Assembly: GCA_033764095.1 (NCBI GenBank) | Contig: JANRJF010000433.1 | Location: forward strand, 1-28,857 | Length of the DNA: 28,857 bases | Reading direction: 5' to 3' | From: JBDTMT01 sp033764095 | Lineage (GTDB): Bacteria > Desulfobacterota > Binatia > HRBIN30 > CADEER01 | Part shown: positions 27,907-28,857 of the stretch, in pieces | Numbering within the stretch: the first letter of the stretch is position 1 | How the letters are laid out: each line of letters starts with the position of its first letter | Notes under the pieces: generated by a model | Databases searched by the model: none | The model's input: only the letters and a program-made list of their open reading frames with translations | Told to the model about the DNA's origin: nothing | Made by a program: the position numbers and the translations under genes

Positions 27907-28857
27907 TCACCGGCGCAGCAGGTTGTTGAGGTCGCGGAGCACGCGCTTGCCCGCTTTCTCGGTCGCGCCCGGGGTGTCGAGCAGCGCTTCGACCCCACCG
28001 CTCAGCCCGCGCTCCAACGCTTTCGGCAGCGCGCCGGCGTCGGGCCGCACGCGCGGATCGTCCAGCGTGCCGCTCAGCGTGTAGGGCAGGGTCATGCCGC
28101 CGTCGTTGGTGAGCCTGGCCAGGATCGGGATGCGCCCGACCACCTCGCGCGCCAGCGCGGGGGACAGTGTGAAGGTGCCGTGGCCGTCGAGCCGGCCGGC
28201 GAGCGTCGCGCTGCCCTGCAGCGTGGCGCCGAAGTCGGCGGCGCGAATCTGCGCATCGGTGGTGGTGGCGCGTTGCGCCGCCAGCTGCACGGTGGCGGCC
28301 AGGCTGTCGAAGCGCGTCTCGCTGCTGCCGAGCAGCGCATTGACGCGCGGTCCGCTCACCAGCGCGCTGGCGCCGGGCAGCGCGCCGACCATCTGCTGCG
28401 CCAGGTTGACGTGCCGCAGCACGCCATCCGCCACACGGACGCGTCCGCTGGCGCGCAGCGAGGCGAGCAGCGCCGGCGCGTCGCGTCCGCTGGCGCTGCC
28501 GCGGCCGTCCGCGGTGACCACGCCGTCGAGCTTGGCGGCGCCCGCCGCGCGTTGGCTGGCGAGCAGCGGCGCGATGCGCAGGTCGGCCACCGATCCCTGC
28601 GCGCTGCAGTCGAGCGCCGCGGCGCGCAGGCCGCGGCAGCTGCCGCCGCCGCTGACCGTACCACCGAACGCGGCGGCGGCGAGGCGCGTCACCGTGACCT
28701 GATCGAGCGTCGCCGTCAGTTCCGCGTCGAGAGCGCGAAACGGCGCGCCGTGGATCTGCCCCTCGGCGACCTGCGCGGTCGCGCGCAGCACCGGCGCCGC
28801 GTCGCGCGGGCGCAGCTCGGCGTCGGCCTGCAGGGCGCGCAGCGCGTCGCCGGGCGG
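27907..28857 (-). CDS. AsmA-family protein, C-terminal part, cut by window edge
   Basis: The visible 316 residues run off the right edge in frame. They show AsmA C-terminal features: LLASLRASGRVRVADGVLRH then NLAQQM, TRFDSLAATVQLAAQRATTT, a central IRAADFGATLQGSATLAGRL, and LPYTLSGTLDDPRVRPDAGA near the end. AsmA-like proteins are long inner-membrane-anchored periplasmic proteins thought to move phospholipids or affect outer-membrane assembly; the anchor would lie in the missing N-terminal part. The tail (GATEKAGKRVLRDLNNLLRR) is basic. Confidence 0.87.
   Translation of the reverse strand, partial: PPGDALRALQADAELRPRDAAPVLRATAQVAEGQIHGAPFRALDAELTATLDQVTVTRLAAAAFGGTVSGGGSCRGLRAAALDCSAQGSVADLRIAPLLASQRAAGAAKLDGVVTADGRGSASGRDAPALLASLRASGRVRVADGVLRHVNLAQQMVGALPGASALVSGPRVNALLGSSETRFDSLAATVQLAAQRATTTDAQIRAADFGATLQGSATLAGRLDGHGTFTLSPALAREVVGRIPILARLTNDGGMTLPYTLSGTLDDPRVRPDAGALPKALERGLSGGVEALLDTPGATEKAGKRVLRDLNNLLRR

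Overview
The window reads as a chromosome segment of a very GC-rich, Gram-negative bacterium. It encodes outer-membrane functions (an OmpA-family porin-like protein, a LolA-like periplasmic protein, an AsmA-family protein, two apparent lipoproteins), a luciferase-like F420-type oxidoreductase, and a secreted protease ending in paired Cys-bounded dockerin-like EF-hand loops. That mix, with the tadA / tRNA-Ser / SRP RNA / dnaX / ybaB / recR neighbourhood, suggests a deltaproteobacterium-like lineage, perhaps Candidatus Binatota. This taxonomic guess is inference; no marker in the window settles it.

Layout. 1-1202 (minus strand): the start of an ammonium transporter gene behind a good sigma-54-type promoter and an upstream inverted repeat, preceded by a NarL-type response regulator. 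1295-6442 (plus): metabolic and accessory genes, namely a bicovalent-FAD oxidoreductase, DUF2007/zinc-ribbon protein, GFA protein, DUF1801 protein, M50 metalloprotease, lipoprotein nucleoside phosphorylase and GNAT acetyltransferase. 6445-11112: an RND/MMPL exporter with its LolA-like partner, a PaiB-like protein and a HipA-like kinase. The exporter's start codon lies inside a long inverted repeat. 11197-13639: a membrane-anchored unknown, a chagasin-like inhibitor, a beta-carbonic anhydrase and an Asp/Glu racemase-family protein. 13702-15093 (minus): an isolated fused malonate-decarboxylase-type beta/gamma carboxyltransferase. 15510-16577: NnrU-family and VOC proteins. 16581-17975 (minus): a membrane sensor histidine kinase. 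18146-19246: GNAT, tadA and tRNA-Ser(CGA). 19247-23122: an accessory block with a DUF1801 protein, a long non-coding stretch, a small exported protein overlapping a secreted metalloprotease, a tandem-repeat exported protein and the F420-type oxidoreductase. 23123-26076: tRNA-Ser(GGA), SRP RNA, dnaX, ybaB and recR. 26263-27339: an OmpA-family gene with a structured leader and a strong terminator. 27523-28857 (minus): a second GFA protein and the C-terminal part of an AsmA-family protein.

Two themes stand out. First, the intergenic spaces hold at least five unrelated short palindromic or period-8 repeat elements (near 4811-4899, 6445-6530, 11791-11835, 13647-13702 and 15251-15450); one of them has become the translation start of the exporter gene. 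Second, the tadA/tRNA-Ser and SRP RNA/dnaX/ybaB/recR group, contiguous in many bacteria, is here split by about 3.9 kb of envelope/secretion genes bounded by two tRNA-Ser genes with identical acceptor ends. I see no CRISPR array, transposase, phage genes or recognisable defence operon.
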